Assembly (NCBI GenBank): GCA_900539165.1
Contig: UQAZ01000004.1
Coordinates: 1-64,000, forward strand
DNA from: an uncultured Oscillospiraceae bacterium
GTDB lineage: Bacteria; Bacillota; Clostridia; Oscillospirales; Acutalibacteraceae
Length of the DNA: 64,000 bases
Direction: 5' to 3'
Below, in pieces: positions 31,534 to 40,857 of the stretch. Both the position numbers and the translations under genes were made by a program. How positions within the stretch are numbered: the first letter of the stretch is position 1; each line of letters opens with the position of its first letter. A model generated the notes under the pieces. The model did not search any database and was not told the DNA's origin. It was given only the letters and a program-made list of their open reading frames with translations.

Positions 31534-33750
31534 TTAGTCAAGCACCGAATTGATGCTCTTAAATGTTACCGTAATAACCGTACCCGCCTCACACTTGGCA
31601 TTTGCCTCAATGCTCTGCTGATATGCAACAACCTGAGACTGACGAAGATTATTACCGCTAATTTCTATATTAAGATTGTTTTCTGCGGCAAGAGAATTAA
31701 CCTCGCTGATTGACATACCCGAAAAATCAGGCACGGTGACAGTATTTTTCTCGCCCTTTTCGGTATAAAGTACAACCGTACCGCCGATAGGGATTTTTGC
31801 AGAATTTGACGGAGACTGACGAACTACCGTATCGCCGTTTCCGACAACCTTATATTTAAGTGAGCTGTTATCAAGAATTGATTTAGCCTCTGAAAGAGCA
31901 GAGCCGATAACATTAGGCGTATTAATCGGCAATGTGCTTGCTTCGTCGTTATCGTATACAGGCTCAATATTGAACTCCTGCATAGCAACCTGAACAACTT
32001 GTGCGGCTATCGGAGCGCAAAGTGCGCCGCCGCCTAAGTCCTCATTAGGCTCATCAACAATAATCAACATTGCAATTTCGGGGTCATCACTCGGAGCAAT
32101 AGCGGCAAAGGATACAATGTATTTATTTTTGCCGTCTGTCGATTCGGCAAGCTTTGTCGATGTACCTGTTTTACCGCCTACACGGTAGCCTGCAACATAA
32201 CCGTTTTTACCTGTACCGTTATCAACAACACCTTTCATCATAGAGCGTACTTTTTGGGAAGTATCCTCGCTGATAACTCGTCTGATTTCGGTAGGCACCG
32301 TCTTTTTAACAGTATTGCCCTTTGCGTCGATTATATGGTCAACTACATAAGGCTTAATAAGCGTTCCGCCGTTTGCAATAGCGCATATGCCTGTGCAAAT
32401 TTGAATAGGAGTAAGGTTATTCGACTGACCGAACGCTGCCGAGGAAAGCTCAACAATACCGTATTGATTTTCCTTATAATACTGTGAAGCAGCCTCGCCG
32501 GGTAAGTCTATACCTGTTTTTTCCGTAAATCCGAACGCTTCAAAATACTTGAAATAATTATGCACACCAAGCTTTTGACCTACTGTAATAAAGAACGGGT
32601 TACAAGAATTTGCAAGACCCTGTGCAAAGGTTTGTATGCCGTGACCCGGATGATAATGGCAGTTCATTTTATAATCCTCTACCTGAATTGAGCCTGTGCA
32701 ATTATAGGTAGTATCAAGCGAAACTATGTTTTCCTCCAAAGCTGCACTTGCAGTAAAGGTTTTGAATACAGAACCCGGCTCATATGTACCGGAAATACTG
32801 AAATTATTCCACTGATTTTGAACGGCTAAGCTTTCTGCCTCTTTTTTTCGGTTCTCGTCGGTAAGCTTAGAAATGCTCTCCTTGACGGTATCATAGGTAA
32901 GCTTATACGGCTCGTTACAATCGAAATCAGGCATTGACGACATAGCCAAAACAGCACCCGTTTTGCAATTCATAACAACACCGTAAGCACCCTTACACTT
33001 ATACTCATTAAGAGTTGTTCTCAAATGCTTTTCGAGAGTGTACTGAATATTTTGATTAATGGTCAACACCAGCGAATTACCGTCAATCGCCTCTATTGAA
33101 GTTTTGTAATCGGTAGGCAAATTGTTTTGCTGAGCGTCCTTAACGGTAACAATTCTGCCGTCTGTACCTCTCAACTCATCCTCGTAATAATATTCAAGAC
33201 CATACAGACCTTGATTGTCATTACCTGTAAAGCCAAGCACCGACGAAGCAAACTGACCGTAAGGATAATATCTCTTTGTGTTCTGCTCTGCACCGATGCA
33301 GTTAGCGACCTTATTTTTTACCTTAAATTCGGAAATGGTTTCCTTAACATCGTTTTCAACCTGCTCGGCAATAACCACATACATTGTGTCCTTCCGGCTT
33401 TTTTCAAGAAGCTCTGCCTTAGCCGTCGCATCAAGCTCAAGTATTTCAGCCAAGCCGTCCACTATCAAGGTTCTTTTTTCTTCAGATTTGATATTTGACG
33501 GGTCAAGAAAAATATCCCATGTAGTTGCCGACTGTGCCAAAACATTTCCGTCACAGTCCAAAATCGAGCCTCTTTTTGCAGGAATTTCCGTATCGGATAT
33601 TTGCTGGCTTTCTGCCTTTGCGGAATATTCATTGCCCTTTATAACAGAAATATAAAACACCCTCATGGCGTCGAATGAGAATAAAAACAAAATCACAACG
33701 GTGATGATAGATATTCTTTTTAATAAGTTTTTGCTAAAGCTTTCCTGCAC
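31534..33750 (-). CDS. Class B penicillin-binding protein with two PASTA domains (FtsI/SpoVD type)
   Basis: 738-aa septal transpeptidase partner of FtsW. One N-terminal membrane segment, a dimerisation domain (IPAKRGSILDCDGNVLA), and a transpeptidase domain with SVFK (catalytic Ser near residue 327), SCN (LANSCNPFF) and KTGTS motifs, followed by two C-terminal PASTA domains (about 595-735). It may be the vegetative FtsI or the sporulation SpoVD; the position next to ftsL and murE fits either. The GTG at 33750 lies 8 nt after AAGAGG, a start context almost the same as that of ftsL. Confidence 0.93.
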   Translation of the reverse strand: MQESFSKNLLKRISIITVVILFLFSFDAMRVFYISVIKGNEYSAKAESQQISDTEIPAKRGSILDCDGNVLAQSATTWDIFLDPSNIKSEEKRTLIVDGLAEILELDATAKAELLEKSRKDTMYVVIAEQVENDVKETISEFKVKNKVANCIGAEQNTKRYYPYGQFASSVLGFTGNDNQGLYGLEYYYEDELRGTDGRIVTVKDAQQNNLPTDYKTSIEAIDGNSLVLTINQNIQYTLEKHLRTTLNEYKCKGAYGVVMNCKTGAVLAMSSMPDFDCNEPYKLTYDTVKESISKLTDENRKKEAESLAVQNQWNNFSISGTYEPGSVFKTFTASAALEENIVSLDTTYNCTGSIQVEDYKMNCHYHPGHGIQTFAQGLANSCNPFFITVGQKLGVHNYFKYFEAFGFTEKTGIDLPGEAASQYYKENQYGIVELSSAAFGQSNNLTPIQICTGICAIANGGTLIKPYVVDHIIDAKGNTVKKTVPTEIRRVISEDTSQKVRSMMKGVVDNGTGKNGYVAGYRVGGKTGTSTKLAESTDGKNKYIVSFAAIAPSDDPEIAMLIIVDEPNEDLGGGALCAPIAAQVVQVAMQEFNIEPVYDNDEASTLPINTPNVIGSALSEAKSILDNSSLKYKVVGNGDTVVRQSPSNSAKIPIGGTVVLYTEKGEKNTVTVPDFSGMSISEVNSLAAENNLNIEISGNNLRQSQVVAYQQSIEANAKCEAGTVITVTFKSINSVLD

Positions 33751-33821
33751 CGTTGCCACCTCTTTTCGCTGAAATTACATAAAAAAGCCTAAAATTCTAC
33801 ATGCCTTAAAAAAGCACATTA

Positions 33822-33845
33822 GAGAGTAGGAAAAATCCGACTCTC
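33822..33845 (-). other. Hairpin between ftsL and the PBP gene
   Basis: GAGAGT-C-GGA-TTTT-TCC-T-ACTCTC on the minus strand, within the 118-nt gap. There is no T run, so it is more likely a processing or stability element than a terminator. Confidence 0.4.
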
Positions 33846-33868
33846 ATAATATAGTACGCTTATAAAAT

Positions 33869-34408
33869 TCAATTATTACCGCTATCAGTCTGTGCCTGAT
33901 TGAGCCGTTCGTTTTTTATTTTTTCCATACGCTCCTGCTTGTATTTTTCAACATCCATATATTGAATCTGGCTCGGCTTCATTTTTGTCATATGAAGCTC
34001 GTTTACCGCATAATCGTCGATAGTGCCGATTGAAACCATAGCGTCAAGCCTGCTGTTGAGGCTGATACCCTCGCTTTGTGCATATGAAATCTGTGTCTGC
34101 ATTGAGGAAACCTCACGGGTAAGCTCGTTTTTAAGAGCGAACGAATGAAGGGTAAAGCCGACAAGCGCAATAACCACTGCGGCAATGCCGAGCAATACAA
34201 CAGCGTTCTTAAACCCAAGCTTTTCATCCTTTAAGATTTGCTCAGAGGTTTTAACGGCTTTGTTTTCACGAAGCTTTAACTTCTTTTCTGTTTCGGGAAT
34301 TTCTCTGTGCTTAGGAGCAGCAGAGGAACGATTCAAATTGAAATCCTTTATCATATATGATGTGTCGTGCTGATATGAGTATCTGCGAAAATCATTTGTA
34401 TTAGTCAC
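33869..34408 (-). CDS. ftsL: FtsL-like divisome protein
   Basis: 179-aa bitopic protein, assigned by position between rsmH and the PBP gene and by topology: charged cytoplasmic N-terminus of about 65 residues, one membrane segment (FKNAVVLLGIAAVVIALVGF) and an extracellular leucine-zipper-like coiled coil (LTREVSSMQTQISYAQSEGI). FtsL sequences are poorly conserved. The GTG at 34408, 8 nt after AAGAGG, is preferred over the GTG at 34417. Confidence 0.8.
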   Translation of the reverse strand: MTNTNDFRRYSYQHDTSYMIKDFNLNRSSAAPKHREIPETEKKLKLRENKAVKTSEQILKDEKLGFKNAVVLLGIAAVVIALVGFTLHSFALKNELTREVSSMQTQISYAQSEGISLNSRLDAMVSIGTIDDYAVNELHMTKMKPSQIQYMDVEKYKQERMEKIKNERLNQAQTDSGNN

Positions 34409-34455
34409 CGTTATCACCTCTTTCTTAATAATTTATTTAAGCCTTACGGCTGATA

Positions 34456-35370
34456 CTAAAATTTTTCAAAGCAACGAAGCTTTGACGACCTTGCTCTCGG
34501 ATTTTCTTCAAGTTCAGCCTCACCGGGAGCCTTAAACTTAAACGGAAGTCTGCCCTGCGGTTTTTTACCGCATACGCAAACGGGAAATTCCTTAGGACAA
34601 GTGCAAGGATTAACCCAATGATTGAATTTTTCTTTAACCATTCTGTCCTCAAGCGAATGGAATGTTATAACAGAAAGTCTTCCGCCCTCGGCAAGACAAT
34701 CAAGTGCATCATCAAGAGTTTTTTCAAGAACATCAAGTTCTGCATTGACCTCAATTCTTATAGCCTGAAAAGTCTTTCGTGCCGGGTGTGAATCTCTCAT
34801 TTTCGCCTTTGGATAAGATTCCTTAATAATGTCAACCAGCTCGCCTGTTGTTTTAATCGGAGCGTTTGCTCTGTGCAGGCAAATGTTTTTTGCTATTCTG
34901 CGTGCAAATTTTTCCTCGCCGTATCTGAAAAGAATGTCTGCAAGCTCTGCCTCGCTGTATGTATTAACAACATCCTCGGCACTAAGTCCGCTTTTGCTCA
35001 TTCTCATATCAAGCGGTGCGTCTCTGTGATAAGAAAAGCCACGCTCGGCTGTATCAAGCTGAAAAGAGCTGACACCCAAATCAAGCAGCATACCGTCAAT
35101 TTTTTCTATTCCCTGCTGCTTTAAGATTTCTTTAATATTTGAAAAATTGTTTTGCACAATCACAACATTATCAAAGCAATCAAGTCGTTCATGCAAAACT
35201 TCTATTGCGTCCGGGTCCTGGTCTACCGCAATCAATTTGCCTGCTCTGCCTGCAATTTCACGGCTGTGACCTCCGCCGCCTGCCGTGCCGTCAACAACGG
35301 TTTTGGTTTTGTCAAGATTCAACGAAGCAATCGCCTCGTCAAACAACACGCTCTTATGTATAAATTCCAT
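34456..35370 (-). CDS. rsmH: 16S rRNA (cytosine(1402)-N(4))-methyltransferase RsmH
   Basis: 304-aa SAM-dependent methyltransferase (MraW) acting on C1402 of 16S rRNA. N-terminal HKSVLFDEAIASL, SAM-binding VDGTAGGGGHSREIA, and LLDLGVSSFQLD and RVITFHSLEDR-type (SVITFHSLEDRMVKE) blocks. It follows mraZ by 3 nt. Normal length. Confidence 0.97.
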   Translation of the reverse strand: MEFIHKSVLFDEAIASLNLDKTKTVVDGTAGGGGHSREIAGRAGKLIAVDQDPDAIEVLHERLDCFDNVVIVQNNFSNIKEILKQQGIEKIDGMLLDLGVSSFQLDTAERGFSYHRDAPLDMRMSKSGLSAEDVVNTYSEAELADILFRYGEEKFARRIAKNICLHRANAPIKTTGELVDIIKESYPKAKMRDSHPARKTFQAIRIEVNAELDVLEKTLDDALDCLAEGGRLSVITFHSLEDRMVKEKFNHWVNPCTCPKEFPVCVCGKKPQGRLPFKFKAPGEAELEENPRARSSKLRCFEKF

Positions 35371-35373
35371 ATA

Positions 35374-35823
35374 TCAAATACCGATGCCGTTAAGCTCGTC
35401 CATAATGCTGATAACCTCGTTTTTGTCAATAGAGGATACCTGCTCCTCAAACATAGAGCTGTTCCAAATTTCAATATGATTAATATTACCGAAAACGACA
35501 GCCTCTTTCTCTCCTGCAAGATTAACCTTATTCTTTAACCTGTCGCTTAGAAGAATTCTGCCCTGAGAATCAAGACTCATTTTATCGGCAGATGCGATAA
35601 GGTACATAGAAAGAGTCTTTTTCTTTTCGCCCGAAAGTTTACTGCTCTGTACTTTTTCGAGCAGAGCCTCCCATTGGTCCTGAGGATAAAGCGCAACAAA
35701 ATCACCAAGTCCGAGGGATGCAACAAATTCTTCACCGAGCCTGCCTCTCATATGAGCAGGAATGGCAACACGACTTTTTGCGTCAAGCTTATGTACTCGA
35801 TAGCCGTAAAGAAAATTATCCAT
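35374..35823 (-). CDS. mraZ: Transcriptional regulator MraZ
   Basis: 149-aa protein with two AbrB-like MraZ domains: MDNFLYGYRVHKLDAKSRVA then IPAHMRGRL, and LDSQGRILLSDRL in the second. First gene of the division and cell wall cluster, which it represses in other bacteria. AAAGGAGG lies upstream. No clear set of MraZ repeats could be identified in its promoter region. Confidence 0.94.
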   Translation of the reverse strand: MDNFLYGYRVHKLDAKSRVAIPAHMRGRLGEEFVASLGLGDFVALYPQDQWEALLEKVQSSKLSGEKKKTLSMYLIASADKMSLDSQGRILLSDRLKNKVNLAGEKEAVVFGNINHIEIWNSSMFEEQVSSIDKNEVISIMDELNGIGI

Positions 35824-35936
35824 TTGAGCATCCTCCTTTCAAAAAATGATTATTTCACTGCAATTTTATGTAAAAATTAGGGATTTTGGTTGCAAACCGA
35901 TACATATTATGGGTATTTGCCCCACAATTCTATTTC

Positions 35937-35965
35937 ATTATAATAATTATCGGGCGTTAAGTCAA
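35937..35965 (-). promoter_or_regulatory. Promoter of the division and cell wall cluster
   Basis: On the minus strand TTGACT (35960-35965) and TATAAT (35937-35942) with 17-nt spacing, 114 nt upstream of mraZ. Confidence 0.75.
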
Positions 35966-36008
35966 GAGAAAATTCAATATAAGGCAGGAACGAGCGATTA
36001 AAATTCGA

Positions 36009-36034
36009 TTACAAAGTTGTAACCGTTTTGTAAT
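36009..36034. promoter_or_regulatory. WalR-like box and palindrome between mraZ and GPH transporter
   Basis: TGTAAC-CGTTT-TGTAAT (36018-36034) fits the WalR/YycF consensus and is overlapped by the palindrome TTACAA-AG-TTGTAA (36009-36022). It lies about 45 nt upstream of the mraZ -35 and just before the transporter promoter. Confidence 0.4.
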
Positions 36035-36043
36035 ATTGACGGT

Positions 36044-36072
36044 TTGATTAATAAGTTCGTATATGTTATAAT
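36044..36072 (+). promoter_or_regulatory. Promoter of the GPH transporter gene
   Basis: TTGATT (36044-36049) and TATAAT (36067-36072), 17 nt apart, 28 nt before the ATG. Confidence 0.65.
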
Positions 36073-36100
36073 TAAAGAAACAATATTTAGGAGAACTGCT

Positions 36101-37531
36101 ATGGAAGAACGAAAGACTACTTGGCGTGAGAAAATCGGTTACGGTATCGGCGCCATAGGACTTGATTTAAGCTATGGAATGTTTTACTCATTTTTGAGTT
36201 ATTACCTATCCAGCGTGTTGGGATTAAAGGAAGCATTTTTACTTATACTAACTCCCCTTGCAAGAATATGGGACGGAATCAACGACCCTATGATGGGTAC
36301 AATCGTTGACAACACCCGACTCAAAAGCGGAAAATACAGGCCGTGGATATTAATCGGTGCAATATCAAATGCGACCGTCCTGTTTTTACTGTTTACTAAA
36401 TTTGGACTTAGCGGTACACCGCTGTATATATACATAGGTATAATGTATATACTGTGGGGTATGACAAACACCATGGCAGATATTCCGTATTGGAGTATGG
36501 TGCCAAGCTTTACAACCGACCCGGACGACAGAAATATGGTTTCTACCGTCGCAAGAACATTCTCGGGCTTAGGTCAGGGTATCGTTACGGTTGCTTCACC
36601 TATCATCCTGCCGTTACTTTCGACAGGCATTACCACCGAAAAAGGTTACAGCGCAAGCGGATTTTCACGATGGGCAGGAATACTTGCATTGCTTCTTGTT
36701 TTATTCAGCACAATTTGTGTGCTTTCTACAAAGGAACATAATATTTCCGCACCTGCTAACACAAAATTCAGTTTCAAAAAAATATTCAGCGTTATCGCAC
36801 ACAACGACCAGCTTGTTGTATTTATGATTGTTGCAATGCTTTCTAACGCAGGTTGGTATCTCACATCGGGTACAGCCGTTTACTACTTTACAGATGTTTT
36901 AGGCAATCCTAAGGCTCAATCATTGTTCCAGACAATCGGTGCGGTAGGCTCGGTACTCGGACTTCTCGTTATTCCGATTCTCTCAAAATGGATAGACAAG
37001 AAAAAGATTTATCAAGTATCGCTTGTTGCCACAATAATCGGTTATGTATTAATGTTCATTTTCGGCCCTATTCTCAAGCTTACCATTGCGCTTGATATTG
37101 CATATATCATCAGCTCAACAGGTATTGCCGCAATGTTTGTGGGACAGACAATTTTCCTTGCAGACATAGTTGACTACGGCGAATACAAAAACGGCGAAAG
37201 AAACGAATCAATCACATTCTCGATGAAGGGCTTTTTGCAGAAGATGGCATATACCATCCAAACGCTTGTACTCTTTGGCGGTCTTGCTGTTATGAACTAT
37301 AATCAACAGATTACATCCGCAACAAAGGAAATCAACGAAGGCACAAAAATCGGTATCGGCATTATTTGCTTTGCCGTTCCGCCGATTCTCATACTTACAT
37401 CTTTGATTGTGTTCTCACTTAAATTCAAGCTTCACGGTGAGCTGGCAGACAAGGTACACGACCACATTGTTCAGAAAAGAGAAAAGGAAAGTTTGCTTGA
37501 ACAGGTAGAAGACGAGCTTGGCGAACTGTAA
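36101..37531 (+). CDS. GPH-family sugar:cation symporter (MFS)
   Basis: 476-aa, twelve-segment transporter of the glycoside-pentoside-hexuronide family (MelB/YicJ type). Typical blocks: GIGAIGLDLSYGMFYSFLSYY-type first helix and RIWDGINDPMMGTIVDNTR in the first half, YWSMVPSFTTDPDDRN after helix 4, and DIVDYGEYKNGERNES in the second half. ATG 36101 is chosen by TAGGAG 7 nt upstream; the frame extends 19 codons further. No glycosidase is adjacent, so the sugar is unknown. Cytoplasmic membrane. Confidence 0.92.
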   Translation: MEERKTTWREKIGYGIGAIGLDLSYGMFYSFLSYYLSSVLGLKEAFLLILTPLARIWDGINDPMMGTIVDNTRLKSGKYRPWILIGAISNATVLFLLFTKFGLSGTPLYIYIGIMYILWGMTNTMADIPYWSMVPSFTTDPDDRNMVSTVARTFSGLGQGIVTVASPIILPLLSTGITTEKGYSASGFSRWAGILALLLVLFSTICVLSTKEHNISAPANTKFSFKKIFSVIAHNDQLVVFMIVAMLSNAGWYLTSGTAVYYFTDVLGNPKAQSLFQTIGAVGSVLGLLVIPILSKWIDKKKIYQVSLVATIIGYVLMFIFGPILKLTIALDIAYIISSTGIAAMFVGQTIFLADIVDYGEYKNGERNESITFSMKGFLQKMAYTIQTLVLFGGLAVMNYNQQITSATKEINEGTKIGIGIICFAVPPILILTSLIVFSLKFKLHGELADKVHDHIVQKREKESLLEQVEDELGEL

Positions 37532-37560
37532 ACAAAGCACAAATAAAATTTAACAACACA

Positions 37561-37599
37561 AAAAGGAATGTTGAAATAAATAATTTCAACATTCCTTTT
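37561..37599. terminator. Bidirectional terminator between GPH transporter and gatB
   Basis: 17-bp perfect stem (37561-37577 with 37583-37599), with A/T runs on both sides, between converging genes. Confidence 0.9.
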
Positions 37600-37626
37600 A
37601 ATTTTATACCTATTATATTACTTTAA

Positions 37627-39060
37627 TCAGCCGAGGAGTTCTTTAAGAATCTTAGTGACCTCGCTTGACGGAGCTTTACCCTTCAACGCTCTCATAGATT
37701 GACCTACAAGGAAGTTAAAGGATTTATCCTTACCCTCCTTATACTCGGTAACAGCCTTTTCGTTATTTGCGATAATTTCCTCAATAACAGACTTAATTGC
37801 GCCTGTATCGGAAACCATCTCCATATTATTAGCCTTAACATATTCCTCAGGGATAACATCCTCATCAAATACAGCCTTGAACACCTTTCTTGCAGATTCA
37901 CGAGAAATCTTATTACCATTTACAAGATTGATGATTTCACCGAGGCTTTCTGCCCTAAAGGACATATCCTCGGGCAAGGTTTGGCTATCGTTCATAAGCT
38001 TCATAAGGTCGCCCATAATCCAGTGAGCAGAGTCCTTAGGATTACCTGTCACCTCAACCGTTTTGTCAAACAAAGCAGCGTAGTTCTTATCAGAGCAAAG
38101 GATATTTGCATCATATTCACTGAGAGCATATTCGCTGATGTACCTTGCTTTCTTTGCCTCAGGAAGCTCGGGAAGCGTTGAGCGAATGTCCTCGATATAC
38201 TCGTCGCTGAGTTCGATTGGCGGAAGGTCAGGCTCAGGAAAATACTTATAATCCTGTGCGTCCTCCTTACTTCTCATAGAGGTTGAAACGCCCTTGCTGT
38301 CGTCCCATCTACGGGTTTCCTGAACAACTCTTTCTCCGTCCTCGATAAGCTCAATTTGACGCTCAGCCTCAGCCTCGATAGCATTATGAATAGCCTTAAA
38401 CGAGTTAATGTTTTTCATCTCCGTACGGGTACCGTATTCAGAAGCACCCTTTTCCATAACAGAAACATTAACATCGGCACGAAGTGAGCCTTCCTGCATT
38501 TTACAGTCGGAAACACCGCAAAACTGAAGAATTGCTCTAAGCTTTTCTACATATTCAACAGCCTCGTCTGCGCTGGCAATATCAGGCTCTGAAACGATTT
38601 CAAGAAGCGGAACACCGCAACGGTTATAATTGACAAGAGTGCAGTCTGTCCAGTCGTCGTGGACAAGCTTACCTGCGTCCTCCTCCATATGAATTTCGTG
38701 GATACGAACCTTTTTCTTACCGCCGTTCACGCTGTCGTTAATTTCTACCCAGCCGTTACGGCAGATAGGAAGATAAAGCTGTGAAATCTGATAAGCCTTT
38801 GGCAAATCGGGATAGAAATAGTTTTTACGGTCGAATTTATTATACTGAGTAATCTCGCAGTTAAGTGCAAGACCTGTACGAACGGCAAATTCAACAACTC
38901 TTTTGTTCACAACGGGAAGTGTACCCGGCATACCTGAACAAATTTCGCAAACATGTGTGTTTGGCTCTCCGCCGAACTCAGTAGTACAGTTACAAAAAAT
39001 CTTAGTCTTAGTGGCAAGCTCTGTATGAACTTCAAGACCACAAACGGTAATATAATCCAT
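37627..39060 (-). CDS. gatB: Asp-tRNA(Asn)/Glu-tRNA(Gln) amidotransferase subunit GatB
   Basis: 477-aa tRNA-binding and kinase subunit of the GatCAB amidotransferase. N-terminal GLEVHTELATKTKIFC, CSGMPGTLPVVNKRVVEFA, HMEEDAGKL, and a C-terminal YqeY-like tail (FLVGQSMRALKGKAPSSEVT). Full length. AAGGAGG precedes the ATG; 14 nt after gatA. Confidence 0.97.
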   Translation of the reverse strand: MDYITVCGLEVHTELATKTKIFCNCTTEFGGEPNTHVCEICSGMPGTLPVVNKRVVEFAVRTGLALNCEITQYNKFDRKNYFYPDLPKAYQISQLYLPICRNGWVEINDSVNGGKKKVRIHEIHMEEDAGKLVHDDWTDCTLVNYNRCGVPLLEIVSEPDIASADEAVEYVEKLRAILQFCGVSDCKMQEGSLRADVNVSVMEKGASEYGTRTEMKNINSFKAIHNAIEAEAERQIELIEDGERVVQETRRWDDSKGVSTSMRSKEDAQDYKYFPEPDLPPIELSDEYIEDIRSTLPELPEAKKARYISEYALSEYDANILCSDKNYAALFDKTVEVTGNPKDSAHWIMGDLMKLMNDSQTLPEDMSFRAESLGEIINLVNGNKISRESARKVFKAVFDEDVIPEEYVKANNMEMVSDTGAIKSVIEEIIANNEKAVTEYKEGKDKSFNFLVGQSMRALKGKAPSSEVTKILKELLG

Positions 39061-39073
39061 TCTACCTGCCTCC

Positions 39074-40537
39074 TTACACCAAGCTTGGTTTTTTCTTATG
39101 GAAATCAGTTACATTCTGGAAAGCATAGCCGGCAGAAAGAACTGTCTTTTCGTCAAACGGCTTACCGATAAGCTGCATTCCGACAGGCATATTATTACTG
39201 TCAAAGCCACAAGGAAGTGCCAATGACGGCAGACCTGAAATGTTAATCATTACAGTATAAATATCGCCGAGATACATAGCAAGCGGGTCAGAAAGTCCCT
39301 CGCCCATTTTAAGAGCAGTTGTAGGAGCGACAGGTCCGAGAAGAAAATCGTACTTTTCAAACGCATCATTAAACGCCTTACAAATTAAGCCCTTAGCCTG
39401 AAGCGCTTTCTTATAATAAGCGTCAAAATAGCCTGATGAAAGCACGAAGTTTCCGAGCATAATACGCTTTTTAACTTCCATACCAAAGCCCTCTGAGCGT
39501 GACTTAAAGTAAACATCTCTGAGGTTTAACGCGTCCTCTGCTTTATAGCCATACTTGATACCGTCAAATCTTGAGAGGTTTGAGCAAGCCTCAGCACAAG
39601 CGATAATATAGTAAGTAGGAATAGCGTATTTTACAATCGGCATATCAAACTGTTCAATTTCGGCACCGAGAGCCTTGAGAGTTTGTGCAGCAGCCATTAC
39701 ACGCTGAGCAACCTCGTCATTAATACCCTCTCCGAAGTAATCGTTAGGAATACCGACCTTTTTGCCCTTTAAGGAATCAATCTTAATATCGTCAAGAGAG
39801 AAAATCTCGCTCTGCATTGATGTACCGTCCTTTTCGTCCTTGCCCTTAATAACATTAAAGACAGCGGCAACATCAAGCACATCCTTGCCTATCGGTCCGA
39901 TTTGGTCAAGAGACGAAGCATACGCAATCAAGCCGTATCTGGAAACCGAGCCATAAGTGGGTTTAAGACCCGTTACGCCACAGAATGATGCAGGCTGACG
40001 AATTGAACCGCCTGTATCGGAGCCAAGAGCCACAATGCTTTCATCGGCAGCAACCGAAGCGGCTGCACCGCCTGATGAACCACCCGGAACTCTTGTAACA
40101 TCCCAAGGATTTTTGGTAGCGCCGTAAAAAGAGGTTTCTGTGGTAGAACCCATAGCGAACTCGTCCATATTAACCTTACCGAACGCAATCATATCGCAAG
40201 CGTCAAGCTTATTAATAACTGTTGCATTATACGGCGGCTTAAAGTTATAAAGAATTTTAGATGCGCAAGAAGTAAGCTTACCCTTTTCACAAATATTATC
40301 CTTAATCGCAATCGGAACGCCTGCCAATTCTGAAACAGGCTCTCCCGCGTCAATCTTTTTTTGAACACGCTCGGCATTTTCAAGAGCAGAGTTTTTATCA
40401 AACGAAGTATAGCAATTATAAGTCTCGTCTCTAAGTTCAATAGCCTTGGCAATGCTTTCGACAGCGTCCATAGCGGTGATTTCTCTGTTTTTAATCTTTT
40501 CTGCAACCTGAAGGGCTGTCATTTCATATATTTCCAT
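39074..40537 (-). CDS. gatA: Asp-tRNA(Asn)/Glu-tRNA(Gln) amidotransferase subunit GatA
   Basis: 487-aa amidase subunit that releases ammonia from glutamine. Catalytic triad regions: Lys in VPIAIKDNICEKG, and the serines in PGGSSGGAAASVAA and ALGSDTGGSIRQPASFCG. Full length. AAGGAGG upstream; 12 nt after gatC. Confidence 0.97.
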   Translation of the reverse strand: MEIYEMTALQVAEKIKNREITAMDAVESIAKAIELRDETYNCYTSFDKNSALENAERVQKKIDAGEPVSELAGVPIAIKDNICEKGKLTSCASKILYNFKPPYNATVINKLDACDMIAFGKVNMDEFAMGSTTETSFYGATKNPWDVTRVPGGSSGGAAASVAADESIVALGSDTGGSIRQPASFCGVTGLKPTYGSVSRYGLIAYASSLDQIGPIGKDVLDVAAVFNVIKGKDEKDGTSMQSEIFSLDDIKIDSLKGKKVGIPNDYFGEGINDEVAQRVMAAAQTLKALGAEIEQFDMPIVKYAIPTYYIIACAEACSNLSRFDGIKYGYKAEDALNLRDVYFKSRSEGFGMEVKKRIMLGNFVLSSGYFDAYYKKALQAKGLICKAFNDAFEKYDFLLGPVAPTTALKMGEGLSDPLAMYLGDIYTVMINISGLPSLALPCGFDSNNMPVGMQLIGKPFDEKTVLSAGYAFQNVTDFHKKKPSLV

Positions 40538-40548
40538 TTTAGCCCTCC

Positions 40549-40836
40549 TTACTCTACTGTCTTAGGCACAACGAAGCAACCGTCCTGACTTTCGGGAGCG
40601 TTTGCCACTATCTCGTCGGCTGTCATAGACTCTGCAACCACATCTTCTCTCATAACATTTGTTACAGGGAAGCAATGGCTCATAGCTTCGACACCCTCGG
40701 TATCAAGCTCGTTGAGCATATCAATATAGGTGAGAATATCCTGAAGCTCGTTGCCCACCTTTTTTTCCTCGTCGTCGGAAAGAGTGATACGGGCAAGAGA
40801 CTCAAGGTATTTAATTAAATCCGGAGTAATTTGCAT
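40549..40836 (-). CDS. gatC: Asp-tRNA(Asn)/Glu-tRNA(Gln) amidotransferase subunit GatC
   Basis: 95-aa small subunit stabilising GatA. Pattern: YLESLARITLSDDEEKKVGN, the ILTYIDMLNELDTEGVE helix, and the Pro-rich end PESQDGCFVVPKTVE. AGGAG upstream; 22 nt after aspS, in the order aspS-gatC-gatA-gatB. Confidence 0.96.
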   Translation of the reverse strand: MQITPDLIKYLESLARITLSDDEEKKVGNELQDILTYIDMLNELDTEGVEAMSHCFPVTNVMREDVVAESMTADEIVANAPESQDGCFVVPKTVE

Positions 40837-40857
40837 TTTTTAATCTCCTAAATACGA

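Noticed and set aside
35824..35936. MraZ-binding direct repeats upstream of mraZ
   Set aside because: No set of TGGG-type repeats with regular spacing could be found between the promoter and the gene.
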